Positions 12,070 through 22,473 of a DNA stretch of 64,000 bases are shown here, piece after piece. The stretch's first letter is position 1; the number at the start of each line of letters is the position of its first letter. Both the position numbers and the translations under genes were made by a program. The notes beneath the pieces were generated by a model that saw nothing but the letters and a program-made list of their open reading frames with translations, did not search any database and had not been told where the DNA came from. Source of the stretch: Isoetes taiwanensis. Lineage: Eukaryota > Streptophyta > Lycopodiopsida > Isoetales > Isoetaceae. Location of the stretch: assembly GCA_021234155.1 (NCBI GenBank), contig JAJEKV010000546.1, positions 1 through 64,000 on the forward strand, read 5' to 3'.

Positions 12070-13080
12070 CATAGCGTAAATGGCTCCAAACAAGATGGCC
12101 CAAGCACGCCACATAGGCTCCAACATCAAGTTGACTCAAACATGCCACCCTAGGCTCCAACATGCCACCTAGACTCCAATATGCCATCTAGACTCCAACA
12201 TGCCACCTAGGTTCTATAACATGCCACCTATCCTTTAAAATTTGGGCAAAGTATCTTTGGTGGGGTGCAAAAGCTGAAGTCACGGACACATGCTAAGCAC
12301 TCATATAGCACCCCATATGGTAGCCTTTGTTTAGAGTGAAAATAGTGCTAGCATGTGGTAATTAGATAATCATTAGAAACATGTAACATCTTCAATGAAT
12401 GGCAATTTCAAATAATAGGGTAGAATAGTAGGTACAAGGTCTAGAAGATAGTCTTGGGTCGCTTTTTTTTGCATGCCACCGTAAAGATACTTTTGTCCAA
12501 CTCAAATATGCCAAGATAGCTCAAGCACGCCATCTAGGCTCCAACATGCATAAAGGCTCAAACATGCCATGGGCTCCAATATGTCACCTAGGCTCTAACA
12601 TGCCAAGGTGGTTCAAACATGCCAAGATGGCTCAAGCACGCCACATAGGCTCCAACATGCCAAGGTGACTCAAACATGCCACCTAGGCTCCAACATGCCA
12701 CCTAGGCTCCAACATGCCACCTAGACTCCAACATGCCACCTAGGTTCTAACATGCCACCTAGTCTTCCAACATGCCACCTAGGCTCAAACATGCCGAGGT
12801 GGTTCAAACATGCCACCTAGGCTCCAACATGCCACAGGCTCCAACATGCCACCTAGGTTCCAAACATGCCACGTAAGCTCTAATATGCCTAGGTCGCCAA
12901 ACATGCCATCTAGGCTCAAGCATGCCAAGGTGGGCCAAACATGCCATGCGGCTCAACATGCCACAGGCTCAAACATGCTAAGGTGGCTCAAGCATACCAC
13001 CCAGGCTCCAACATGCCACCTAGACTCCAACATGCCTAGGCTCAAACATGCCTATGCTCAAATATGCCAAGATGGCTCAG
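12070..13080 (+). repeat. 19-bp minisatellite array A (CTCCAACATGCCACCTAGG family)
   Basis: Two blocks (12,070-12,235 and 12,495-13,080) are built of ~19-bp units alternating between CTCCAACATGCCACCTAGG and GCTCAAACATGCCAAGGTG types. A ~260-bp non-repeat piece separates the blocks. Since 19 is not a multiple of three, the reading frame rotates each unit and gives the same 19-residue peptide pattern in all three frames. That accounts for the open frame at 12,810-13,148, which I reject as a gene. Confidence 0.9.
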
Positions 13081-14164
13081 CGGGTGCCGTCGGTCCTATT
13101 GCTTCGCATCTTCAACTGCAACTTCGACCATGTCCCAAGTGCAAATGACCAAACTTCGATCTCCATAACATACCCTTCAATAACCTATACGTTTTTGGAG
13201 TGCATAGTGTCATCAATGAGAGGGAGGGCGTTGGCCTTGACCCTAAACCCTTCCGGCGGTTTGTCCCTCCCTTCCCTATGGCCCCGGCAAGACGGGCAAC
13301 TCCCTCCTCGAATGTGAATTGGCTCTTCCAATGGACTTAGAACATTGACATTATCCTCGAGACCAAGTTTCATGGGCGTAAGACCACCCTTCTCTAAGAA
13401 GCCAAAGTAGCTCATGTCAAATACATTTGTAGTCAATTGGTAGGAGGTAGCGAAAAATATCGCCATGTATTGTGTTAGTGTTTCGCTCGCAACCAAACTC
13501 GTGGGTAATAACTTGGTCTCTAGGGTAATTTTGCCATTCCAGACGATATGGAAAAGTTAAATCGCCATTTAGAACCTCTATATTGCCCGAACGAGATAAC
13601 ACTTGAATTTCTACACACGATGTACGCAAAGACGCTCGTGGTTTGTTAAGTTCTCCTAGACCAATCTTGGATTTTTGGACCTGCTCAAAGCGGGGTTGCT
13701 TGAATGGAAGATTCAAGGGTCGGTTAGCATACTGACCTCTCGAAGGAGCTATTGAGGAAAAAGTCAGCCTCGACAACCGGGGTTCATTTCTCGGGTCCGA
13801 TCTCTTCCGATATGGTTTAAGGTTAATAACTAATAATGGTGCTCTGGGGAGGGCCTTGCATGGAACAATATTCATTGATATGATCAAGTAAGAAAGCCAT
13901 TCAAGTATGTCATTGATATGTTACCTATAAATAGAAGGACAACTTTGAGGATTGATATCTCAGCGACCACAACTTCGTAAATTGGCGATCCTTACCTTGT
14001 TGGAAAGCCCTTTGAAGTCTAGTTTCCAGATTGGGCTTGGTTGTCCATAGATTCCTTTACGGAAGAATAGACCATTCGTAACATCTTCCCTCTCGTGAGG
14101 CAACCGTGCAAAGTCCCGCCTTGTTCGACTTGGGAAGGATGCCAACTTTTCTATCAAACCCAAT
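13081..14164. other. Spacer between inverted minisatellite arrays, no recognised gene
   Basis: This ~1.1-kb spacer has the longest minus-strand frame of the area (13,417-13,887, 156 codons). No domain, signal or family resemblance is visible. It might be retroelement-derived. Confidence 0.4.
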
Positions 14165-14705
14165 CATGGATGGGGGGAGAGCATGTTGGAGCCTAGGTGT
14201 ACATGTTTGAGCCACCTTAGCATGTCGGAGCCTAGGTGGCATGCTTGAGCCATCTTGGCATGTTGGAGCCTAGGTGGTATGTTTGAGCCACCTTGGCATG
14301 TTGGAGCCCATGGCATGCGGGCCACCTTGGTATATTAAAGCCTCGCATGGCATGTTTGAGCCCTTGGCATGTTAGAGCCCATTTGGCATGTTTAAGCCAA
14401 TTAAGTAGCATGGTGGATCCTAGGGGCACAATATTTGAGCCACAAAAAATAGCATATGAAATCAATATTGGGCCATTAACGTTTGAATTGGAATGTTGGA
14501 GCCACCTTAGCATGTTGAAGCTTAGATGGCATGCCGATCTATCTTGGCATGTTGGAGCCCACATGGCATAGTTGAGCCACCTTGGCGGATGTTTGAGCAC
14601 CCTAGGCATGTTGGAGATCACGTGACATGTTTGAGCCACCGCGGGCCTCCTGTTAAAGTCCATGTGGCATGTTGGAGCCAACCGGTGGCATGATAGATCC
14701 TAGGG
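14165..14705 (-). repeat. 19-bp minisatellite array B, inverted relative to array A
   Basis: The same unit family as 12,070-13,080 but on the other strand (CATGTTGGAGCCTAGGTGG). An interruption at about 14,425-14,490 (GAAATCAATATTGGGCCATT) recurs next to array C at about 18,018-18,055 and, diverged, at 15,855-15,925. The arrays are therefore part of a longer dispersed repeat. Confidence 0.9.
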
Positions 14706-15928
14706 CGAACATTTGAACCATACAAAGAACACATGAAGGTGGCATGATTCGTTGATGGGGCTCTAGTGAATTCCCAGCCATTAGATAGGGAATATTCGAG
14801 GATATGCCCTCTAGTGCTTTATCCCATCCCTACACCTCATCGGGAGATGGGGTCAAACGCCGATGTGGCTCTATTCCTAAGGGGCGCTTGACATCCATTG
14901 CAAAGGATTTTGATGTCATTTGACTTCAAAATAGCAAATGCCATTCGAGGCATGGTACGCACTATTGGAGGCACTAAAGGAGGCGATCATGCTTCTAAAT
15001 TAGCAAAGTGCAAAGTGAGGTTTTCTCCCACAAGCTTCCCCACATAAAGATGTGGGAGCCCAACAATTAACCCAGGCCAATGCCGGCTTCTTCAAAGACT
15101 GCAAAGAGAATGGACAAACAAACCGGGATTTGAACCCCCGCCAATGCATTTTCCCATCCTTTTTTAACTTTCATGTTTGATCATACGTAAAAGTGACATC
15201 TCTGAAGCAAAGAAGAGGAATTACCTAAGTTTCTTTCGGTTTGCATAATGAAATTGCTAATGCACAAAGTGCATAACTTAAGATTACATACTCAAATTTG
15301 GGTTACCTAGCAAGCCAGGGCATCTAAATTCGGCACTGTATACCAGTGAATACAAAATGAATAAAAACAAAGGGAGTTATCTATCAAAACCTCTCGAGCA
15401 TGACCATATGAAAGACATAAGAAACACCGAATGGGCGGAATCGCCACGAGAGGCCAAGTAGCCAAGGCACACATAACAACGGAATGGATCATGACCAAGA
15501 AAATGAAGCATCTCTTGCATAACAAGCAACCTATCTTCCGCTCGTCCCTTACCTTCCAGATCCGTCCAAGAATGCCTCCTATGGAACTCTCTGCCCAGAA
15601 CGCATCCAGACACAACCCTATGATGAAGCTGCCGGATTTGCCATGTAATGCGATATCGACTTCCTATAAAGTAAATCTTACCTTCTAAACTTGGCTTTGC
15701 ATCAAACCATGGAGCTAAGCTCCTCGACCTCAGCCGCCACTCCAAGAATACTGGAAAAGAAAAGATTCGTTTTTGCCCTAAATCCATACTCAAAACAATA
15801 CAATACAACCCTAAAACCATTGAAACCATATGTTACAAACATACGCTTTCGTGAACTAGCAAACTATAGGGGCACAACATTTGAACCATAAAAAGTAACA
15901 TAGAAAATCAATAAAACCATTAATAAAT
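14706..15928. other. No gene recognised
   Basis: Non-repetitive-looking DNA. A minus-strand frame of 150 codons (15,377-15,829) lacks any motif. An isolated T-arm-like sequence (15,126-15,147) is not part of a tRNA. Confidence 0.4.
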
Positions 15929-15929
15929 A

Positions 15930-15956
15930 CTAGTAAATTGCCCACCGTTGGTGGGC
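15930..15956 (-). mobile_element. Candidate Helitron 3' terminus (hairpin plus CTAG)
   Basis: Read on the minus strand, a perfect 7-bp-stem hairpin (GCCCACCAACGGTGGGC, 15,940-15,956) is followed after six bases by CTAG and then T (15,929). Plant Helitrons end in a short hairpin about 10-12 nt before a terminal CTRR and insert between A and T, which is what is seen. The 5' TC end cannot be placed and no Rep/helicase frame is visible, so the element would be non-autonomous and would lie at coordinates above 15,956. Confidence 0.45.
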
Positions 15957-16920
15957 TTTACATGTGATTGTAGACAAAGATTGTTAAAAAAGCTTGGACA
16001 ATGCTAAAAAAGACAATGTTTTTCTAATGCTCAATGTTTTTTCACCTTGTATATACAACCATCCATTTTTATAGCATTGAATGAACTTTTCAATACATCA
16101 TCACTTCATTTTTATGCATTGGTATAAGCAACTTTAAAAATGTTGAAGATCATTCCAACTATTGGGCTTATTGAAATCTTCAACTTGATATTAGGATTGC
16201 TGCGTTTGAAACACAATGCAAGTTTTATGAAGAGCCAAAACAGGTTGACAATAGGCAGGACATATTCTATTTTCCCTGCAAACCAAAAACCTGCGGCAAA
16301 TGTACAAAGGTCGGAGAACATATATCAACACTGCCATAGCTTCAAGGTGAAAACAAAGCATCTTTGTGGGATATCTTGGATTACCAATTTATAATCCGAG
16401 CCATGAGAAATGGGCATGTCATGGCGGTATAGGGGTTTGGGGGTTACAAAGGTAGGTATCAGAGACCAAAGATGAAGGATGGTTGCCTTTGTTAGAAATT
16501 GTCATCCAACATTCACAAATAAATGAGGTGGCAGTAAAAAGATGTGGCAACCATTAAAAAATCTGGCCTAAATATCAGAGCAATGCAAATTGTAATACCA
16601 GCATGTGGAATCCTTTTTTGCATAAATTCTGCTAGTTTTTTCTTCCAAGTCTGTTACAAATATTTTTGAGCCCTTGGCGGTGATTCTGTTGACAACTATT
16701 GCAAAGCATTCAAAGCCAATTCATTTTTGACCTTAGCATTCCATTCCATGCTTCCACAACTTCTTAGAGCACCATCTGTGCATGACTTGGCATTATACAT
16801 ACTTGAGGTTCTAGATAAACGTCTGCAATTATTGAACCCTCAGTAGTCATTATCTCCGCTTGTCTAGTATCATCATTACTGCAAAGGTTTTTCCCTTGAA
16901 AACCTTTCGAGGCAGGGGTT
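15957..16920. other. Possible body of the Helitron-like element, no gene
   Basis: AT-rich DNA with no coding signal that I recognise. It would be the interior of the candidate Helitron if the 3' end call at 15,930 is right. Confidence 0.3.
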
Positions 16921-17030
16921 TTTTAATCCTAGTAGTAATGATTGTACTAGCCCATTGTATGGGTCCCATGACCTATTGGTCTCCGTGGACGTTAAAAAAT
17001 CTATTCTATTCTATTCTATTCTATTTATTA
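16921..17030 (+). repeat. Retroposon-like 3' end with (TCTAT)n tail
   Basis: A G/T-rich stretch leads through GGACGTTAAAAAA into five TCTAT/CTATT repeats (17,000-17,025). Plant LINEs and SINEs often end in a short simple-repeat tail. The 23.7-23.82 kb segment has a similar layout (GTGAACGTAAAAATTAC then ATCT repeats). No coding part is attached. Confidence 0.4.
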
Positions 17031-18045
17031 TCTGTAATACGAATTTTTAAATTGTCTAAGCTTTTCACAAAGATAGCACTTCTTGTATTCAATAACGTAT
17101 CCTGTAGGAATCAAAACCAGCAAGTCTGACTGAGTGCCAATGAATAGCCTAACTTAAAGGTCCAAAATTTCTACATTGAAGCCATATTTTAATACCTTGT
17201 TGTGCATCCCAAGACCCGATGAGTTTGGCTCCGGTTTTCTTTCAGAGCGGGATGGATTTCTCAATTATTGTGTTTATTATGGGCCTTTCGGATGCAGTTT
17301 GCTCTTTGTGCTCACACAGAAAAAAATGGGACCAGTTTAGTTTAGAAACAAAGCTAAATATTCAGTTTGATTTGCAAAAATCTACCTGAAAGTTGAATCT
17401 AAGAACTGCCCATGTTTCGATTCAAAGGAAAGAAAATGCAAACTCTAAAAGGATTACACAGGTTAGTTTGGGACATAGATTCTCAAACAGATCAAGCATC
17501 TGAGGAAAGGTGGAGATTCTTACTTGAATGCATGCAGAAAATGGTTCCATCCATTATGGCGGATGCTGTGCACAAAAAACAAAAGGATTTATAAACCGCT
17601 AAGGCCGCTGCTTTCTTGATTAAAATTTGGATTTTTTATTTAAGAGGTGAAAAGGTATAAGGGACTCACGAAATCAAAGGAGCTTTGTCCGATGTCTGAT
17701 TCTGTCGATTCCTTGAATAGCCACTTGTGGCATTTATCAGATGCAACCTTGCCCATTAATCTGCCATCGCCATAGCCAAGTCCGGCGTCAAAACCAGAAA
17801 AATATTATACAATATCTACACAAGCATTAATAATAACACATTTTTGAGGCACGCGGATCCAGCGTGCCTTTTCCCAAGTGCATATAGCACCTTTTCGTGA
17901 TATAAAAAAAAAAAAAAAAAAAACACGCGGGCGTGTCACGTGGCACAATCTTAGCCATCCAAGTTTGATGCATGACATACTTACATGATAATTTTATTAT
18001 ATAAGAAGATTCTATTAGAAATAACATTTTTAGGCCATTAATGTT
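17031..18045. other. No gene; includes a 20-bp poly(A) run
   Basis: A uniform A-run lies at 17,904-17,923. The small frames nearby are not convincing. I see nothing else. Confidence 0.5.
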
Positions 18046-18330
18046 TGAATTGGAATGTTGGAGCCACCTTGGCATGTTGGATCCTAGATGGCATGTTTGA
18101 GGCGTCTTGGCATGTTGGAGCCCGCATGGCATGTTTGAGCCACCTTGGCATGTTGGAGCCTAGGTGGCATGTTTGAGCCACCTTGGCATGTTGAAGCCAA
18201 CGTGGTATGTTGGAGCCCACGTGGTATGTTTGAGCCACCTTGTGTGGCATGTTTGAGCCTAGTTGGCATGTTTGAGCCTATATGGCATGTTTGAGCCAGG
18301 ATGGCATGTTGGAGCCCTATGTGGCATTAA
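18046..18330 (-). repeat. 19-bp minisatellite array C
   Basis: Third array of the CATGTTGGAGCC/CATGTTTGAGCC family, same orientation as array B. Its left edge shares the CCATTAAyGTTTGAATTGGAATG lead-in (in part) with array B, which shows both descend from one larger repeat. Confidence 0.9.
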
Positions 18331-18479
18331 AACAACATTTCAAGCATAGAATAAAGTAACAAAGAATATGGTTTTACGGATAGTTCAATCACGAATCTTT
18401 GATCCACTTTGAACTCATTTTTCTCCATCATCCAAGTCTAAATCAAGCCAAATTTTTCCCACATGTTCCTACAACTTTT

Positions 18480-18900
18480 CTCCGATAGACATTTCAAAGA
18501 TAATCCAAAAATACTAGTAAAACACGAGATATCATGATTTGAGTGTGCAGACCTTTGCTTTGTCTCGGGGAAGTGCAGCGCCAAATTTTCTTCCAACTTT
18601 GAATCCGATTTTCTCGGTCATTCCATATCAAGTTGAGCCAATTTTTCCCACATCTCGGCCACAACTTTTCTCTGATTGGTCCTCCAAAAATCATTTAAAA
18701 AAAGATCTGCACAACTCGGGATATTCAGATCTGAGTGTAACTACCTCATTTTGCTTTAGGAATCCTAATGTAATTGATGCCATTTTGCAAATTTTGCACA
18801 AAGATTGGTTGCCTTAAGCAACTTGGAGGTTTTAACAAGTAAAATCGACTAAGGTTGATCCAAATGCGGTTTTCAGGTCAACATCTGGCATGGATGGGCT
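18480..18900 (+). repeat. Dispersed repeat, copy 1 (inverted copy at 44.1-44.45 kb)
   Basis: The segment from CTTTAGGAATCCTAATG (18,756) to the GATTGGTTGCCTTAAG end near 18,817, and weaker similarity on both sides, matches the reverse complement of 44,100-44,450. There is no coding signal. It may be a fragment of a retroelement. Confidence 0.6.
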
Positions 18901-19139
18901 TACTTCCCCACCATGGAGGCTAATTGGGTGCGATAGACTTGTTAGTCGCATAGATGTTAATGTTCAATTCAACGCAATTCAATTTGGGATCTTCATATGG
19001 ATGTGAACATTTTGACACAAGGCATGTAATGACAACATGGATATTTCATGGTGAGTCATATGGATGAGAGTAGGGCAATGATTGTATGGTGGTGCTTACA
19101 AAATTATCTATAAAACCTTAAGAAATCATATCACTTTAG
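18901..19139. other. Spacer, nothing recognised
   Basis: Short AT-rich sequence with no features that I can support. Confidence 0.4.
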
Positions 19140-19360
19140 AGAAGCATACTTCAAAGCGACACCTCCTTAAAAACTACTTACTTATAAACCACACCTACAA
19201 AACTACACCTTCTTAAAAACAACTCCACCTCAAAAAACCAAAACCACAGTTATTTTAAGAAAAAGCATACCTCCTTAAAAAATCACACCTCCTGAAAAAC
19301 AAAAACCACGGTTCCTTAAAAAACAACAATGAACGTTCCCTGTCCACTTAAAAAACAACA
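19140..19360 (+). repeat. Degenerate CTCCTTAAAAAA / AAACCACA repeat
   Basis: About eight loose copies of an A-rich motif (CTCCTTAAAAA or CTTCTTAAAAA, followed by accaca-like blocks) occur at irregular spacing. It is low complexity and non-coding. Confidence 0.6.
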
Positions 19361-19482
19361 TCACCAATCAATAAAACCACACCACCACAGATCCACATGT
19401 AGATTTTTTTGTGATCTCTGAATAAAGTACATGTTGATCTAGAAAAACTAGAGTTTTCAACAATGGACCAAAACTTGGGGTC

Positions 19483-19890
19483 AGTATGTCATTTGTCATT
19501 TTTGACTCATCGTGATAATATGATCTATTGCCTTTCAAAAGTTGAACCACATGGTGAGGTTGTGACAGATGAAACATTCATTGTTTGGAGAGAGAAGTTG
19601 AGGCAAAGCTTGCACTTGAACGAGCAAATTACTTTCTATGTCAATTGTCTTGTGCATTGCCCTTACTATGCTCATTTTACGCTGGTTGAAAGCTGGTATA
19701 TATTTTGATTTCCAGAAAAAAAGTTTTAACTAATATCTTTATTACACAGGTCCATGCCAGAATCCGCACTGATGGGCACAATGAGAAATGCCCTACTGGG
19801 AGATATTGGTTTGAAAGTGCCATTGTCAAGTTTAAATTGCCCATTACTTGTGTTGTGTGTTCTGCATGTGACTCTTTGTATCTCATTCAG
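19483..19890 (+). pseudogene. Duplicated gene fragment with intron, copy 1
   Basis: I do not recognise the gene. The first coding piece (to about 19,692) contains VEPHGEVVTDETFIVW. A short intron with GTATAT-type donor and TTACACAG acceptor (near 19,749) follows. A second coding piece then begins VHARIRTDGHNEKCPTG and runs to about 19,840. Codon-preserving similarity to the copy at 20,482-20,832, including the intron, shows this was once a real spliced gene. There is no start or full domain, so it is a fragment. Confidence 0.55.
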
Positions 19891-19937
19891 TTGATATATA
19901 CTTGCAGAGGGTAGAATGCCTCTTATTGAAAACAACA

Positions 19938-20033
19938 AGGTTGAAGAAAAGGGAGAAGTTGCAATGGGGTGCACTCATATGTAACCTGAAGAAAAGGAAG
20001 AAGTTGCAAGGGGGATGCACTCATATGTAACCC
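19938..20033 (+). repeat. ~47-bp tandem duplication
   Basis: Two adjacent copies of GAAGAAAAGGrAGAAGTTGC followed by a GCACTCATATGTAACC ending. It lies immediately before the dispersed repeat at 20,031. Confidence 0.8.
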
Positions 20034-20215
20034 GTATACGAATTTTTAAGAAGCCAAATTTGACCCCTTCCAAATAAAATTTACCTAGGATAGTGCCAAA
20101 AACTCTAAAAAAAAGACCCCCTATTGAACATACATGTACGTAAATGGTAAATGGGTCAAGAAAAACCCCCTCCCTGTGCATGCAGATAGGTTACGTAAAA
20201 AATGGTGAACATCCT
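20031..20215 (+). repeat. ~180-bp dispersed repeat, copy 1
   Basis: Matches 26,366-26,540 in the same orientation, from GTATACGrATTTTTAAG to AAAAAATGGTGAA, including a GTGCATGCA block. No inverted ends, tail or polymerase III boxes were found. The class is unknown. Confidence 0.75.
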
Positions 20216-20481
20216 TGCATAATACTTGAAGTTTGTGATGAATCGGAGAAGCTTTCTGTTCTCATTTGACTGTTGGCAGCTTAATGTGGCATATCGGCGC
20301 ATCATGGTAGAAGATAGAAAATCTTGGCATGTTCATGATGTTTAGGCTAGCCCAATCAGCCAAAGAGTGACTTTCTAAGAAGCATGCTCAAAATGTAGGT
20401 AGTTTGGATCATCAAGATGAGGTTGCTGAAGCAGACGAGGTCAGTACAAGTTGTTCTTGATGAGTAAAAATTCTAGGCATT

Positions 20482-20832
20482 CAGCTATCATTTGTCATTT
20501 TTGACTCATTGTGATAATACAATCTATTGTGTTTCAGTCGTTGAACCACATGGTGTGGTTGTGACAAGTGAAATATTCATTGCTTGGAGAGAGGTTGAGG
20601 CAGAGCTTGCACTTGAAATGGCAAATTAAGTTCTATGTTATATGTTATTTGTGTTCGTCCCCTTACTATGCTCCTTTTCTGCCTAGTTGGAAGCTGGTAC
20701 ATGTTTTGATTTCCAGAAAAACTTTTAACTAATATCTTTTTTACAGGCCCATGCCAGAATCTGCATTGACGGGCACAATGGAGAAATGCCCTACTGGGAG
20801 CGCTTGGTTTGAAAGCGCTATTGTCATGTTTA
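20482..20832 (+). pseudogene. Duplicated gene fragment with intron, copy 2
   Basis: This is a second copy, about 1.0 kb downstream, of the 19,483 fragment. It keeps both coding pieces and the intron (donor GTACAT, acceptor TTTTACAG near 20,744). Indels break the first exon near 20,600 and the second near 20,790, so this copy is more decayed. Tandem duplication is the simplest origin. Confidence 0.6.
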
Positions 20833-20839
20833 CAATACC

Positions 20840-21490
20840 AGATTTCTACAAATGCTGGCGATCAATTTGTTAACATACATAACATCTTCATCACTGCCCT
20901 GTATATCAGCATGACATGACTTCTCATATGATAAGAAAGCAGAAATTCCTTTTCTTTCCATTTTAGTTTGGAAACCTAGACATTTCAGACAGATATTTGG
21001 AAAATATGGCATTAAAAGTGAAATACTCAAAGTTGCCAGAACCGATGACCAGTAGCTTGGCATAGTATTCATCTTGGAAGTGAAAAAATAATCATCTTTA
21101 TCTGTTGAATGGACGGACAGAATACAGTTGTAATTGATTAAAATATTAGCATATATTTTAGTACGATTGAATCTAGCATGGTTTGTAGTCTCCTGATCTG
21201 AGGAGTAAATGAAATGAATGATTAAATAAGCGTTGTTTGATGGATATACACATAAGACCCCACAGATGGAACTGTTCCTTGGTTTGAACTGATGGTAATG
21301 CGCGTGCAACGTTTCTAGAAGTAAAAATTGCCAGGTCCAAGAAGCACAGTACTACCCAAGTGCTATTGCAGCTTCCTAGACACATGGTCAAACCCAAGTT
21401 CTGCTTTCACGCTTACTTGGCCTTTAAGCCATCTTCCAATTTAAAAGCCCGCATCATCCTTATTACCCTAACTTCATTCAACAATCTGTC
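20840..21490. other. No gene recognised
   Basis: A minus-strand frame of 159 codons (20,830-21,309) has no motif and is interrupted by the flank of the 20,482 fragment. I see no support for a gene. Confidence 0.4.
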
Positions 21491-21494
21491 AAAC

Positions 21495-21686
21495 ATGGCC
21501 AAATGGTGGCAAAAGCTCTTCAAAGCATCCAATTCCTCAAGCAAAGTAGCCGATGAGAAAAGTTCAGCACCGAAACAAAAACAAAAATCCAAGGTTTCTG
21601 ATAAACAGGGTTTCAGCTTTGGTGCCTATAATGGTTCTTCATTTCCTAGCAGGAAGTTTTACTTTTCTGCTATCCAAAGCATTTGA
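21495..21686 (+). CDS. Hypothetical small protein or first exon
   Basis: From the ATG at 21,495 the frame reads MAKWWQKLFKASNSSSK, then a lysine/serine-rich middle and GFSFGAYNGSSFPS, and stops at 21,684-21,686. Composition looks coding rather than random. Another frame continues with a KKEVYKSMKQAAAQRF-like stretch to about 21,760, suggesting a frameshift or a splice site. I do not recognise the family. It lies about 0.5 kb upstream of the lipid-transfer-protein pseudogene on the same strand. Confidence 0.35.
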   Translation: MAKWWQKLFKASNSSSKVADEKSSAPKQKQKSKVSDKQGFSFGAYNGSSFPSRKFYFSAIQSI

Positions 21687-21904
21687 TTCCAAGAAGTACA
21701 AAACCTTGAATCCGAGAAGAAGGAAGTGTACAAAAGCATGAAACAGGCTGCTGCTCAACGTTTTGTGCTGGTTTGCTAAAGTGCCTATCTCTGCTCAAGA
21801 GGGCATAATGTCTATGTTAATTTTAAAGCCAGCACTTAGTGGGGAATTAGGCCATAATGCTGTCTTAATTTTAAACGGAATGGGATATGGCATATTGTAT
21901 ATTA

Positions 21905-21985
21905 TCAACAATACATATTACATAAGCATATTACATATTACATAAGCATAAGCAGACAATACATATTACATAAGCATATTGTACT
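21905..21985 (+). repeat. ACATATTACATAAGCAT short tandem repeat
   Basis: Four partial copies of a TACATATTACATAAGCATA unit lie head to tail. AT-rich and non-coding. Confidence 0.75.
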
Positions 21986-22172
21986 ATCATGGAGACCATA
22001 TGTAAAGAGACTTACTTGTCATGTTCAGAGATATCTTTCCAAAAAGGCAGCCCGCCATGTTCAGAAATGCTCACGGGACACATGCTAGTGCCAATGCTGT
22101 GGTGTCAGAAGCCTGCTTAAATCCTTGTGTCCGGTCATTCTATTCTTCATTCCAAATCCAAGGAGGCGCAAA

Positions 22173-22473
22173 ATGAAGAGCTATGCGTTACTAACCATGG
22201 TGGTGATGGCAACAGTGCTAGTGCTAGTACGCGGAGATGATTGCAGAAACGCTCAGGCGAAGCTATTCCCGTGCCTTTCTCAGTGTTTGAAGCCGCCCAC
22301 CTCCTCCTACGCCGGACTGCTGCAAAGGCCTCCGCAATACCACCAAATCCGACCTTTGCCAGTGTTTGCTCTCCACTAACTCCACTTCCGCACCCTCTGG
22401 CTTCAACATTACCGCTGCCAAATCTCTCCCCTCTCAATGTGGTATCGATGCTGATTATCAGACTTGTTCTTGA
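22173..22473 (+). pseudogene. Non-specific lipid-transfer-protein-like gene with a frameshift
   Basis: From the ATG at 22,173 the protein starts MKSYALLTMVVMATVLVLV, a hydrophobic secretion signal cut near RGDD, followed by the first cysteines (DDC, FPC, SQC). At about 22,314 the frame breaks (+1). The next frame continues the family pattern with DCC, then DLCQC, SQC and QTC, and stops at 22,471-22,473. The order C, C, CC, CxC, C, C is the eight-cysteine motif of plant lipid-transfer/2S-albumin-type secreted proteins, with one additional cysteine. Such proteins carry lipids in the cell wall space. The ~100-codon length fits the family. One inserted base, real or from assembly, explains the break. 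No intron is seen. Confidence 0.8.

Noticed and set aside
12070-13080. CRISPR-like array
   Set aside because: The units are contiguous 19-bp repeats with no unique spacers, in a plant nuclear context. It is a minisatellite.
12810-13148. Open frame of 112 codons in array A
   Set aside because: It is simply the 19-bp repeat read through, and the peptide is periodic.
13417-13887. 156-codon minus-strand open frame between the inverted arrays
   Set aside because: No motif, homologous copy or gene signal. Length alone is not enough in this setting.
15126-15147. A tRNA T-arm-like sequence (minus strand, GGGGGTTCAAATCCCGG)
   Set aside because: The stem-loop looks right, but there is no D-arm, anticodon arm or matching acceptor stem upstream, so it is neither a tRNA nor a convincing SINE head.
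15377-15829. 150-codon minus-strand open frame
   Set aside because: Overlapped by an equally long frame in another phase and without any recognisable motif.
17904-17923. Poly(A) run as a retroposon tail
   Set aside because: No recognisable retroposon body or target duplication beside it.
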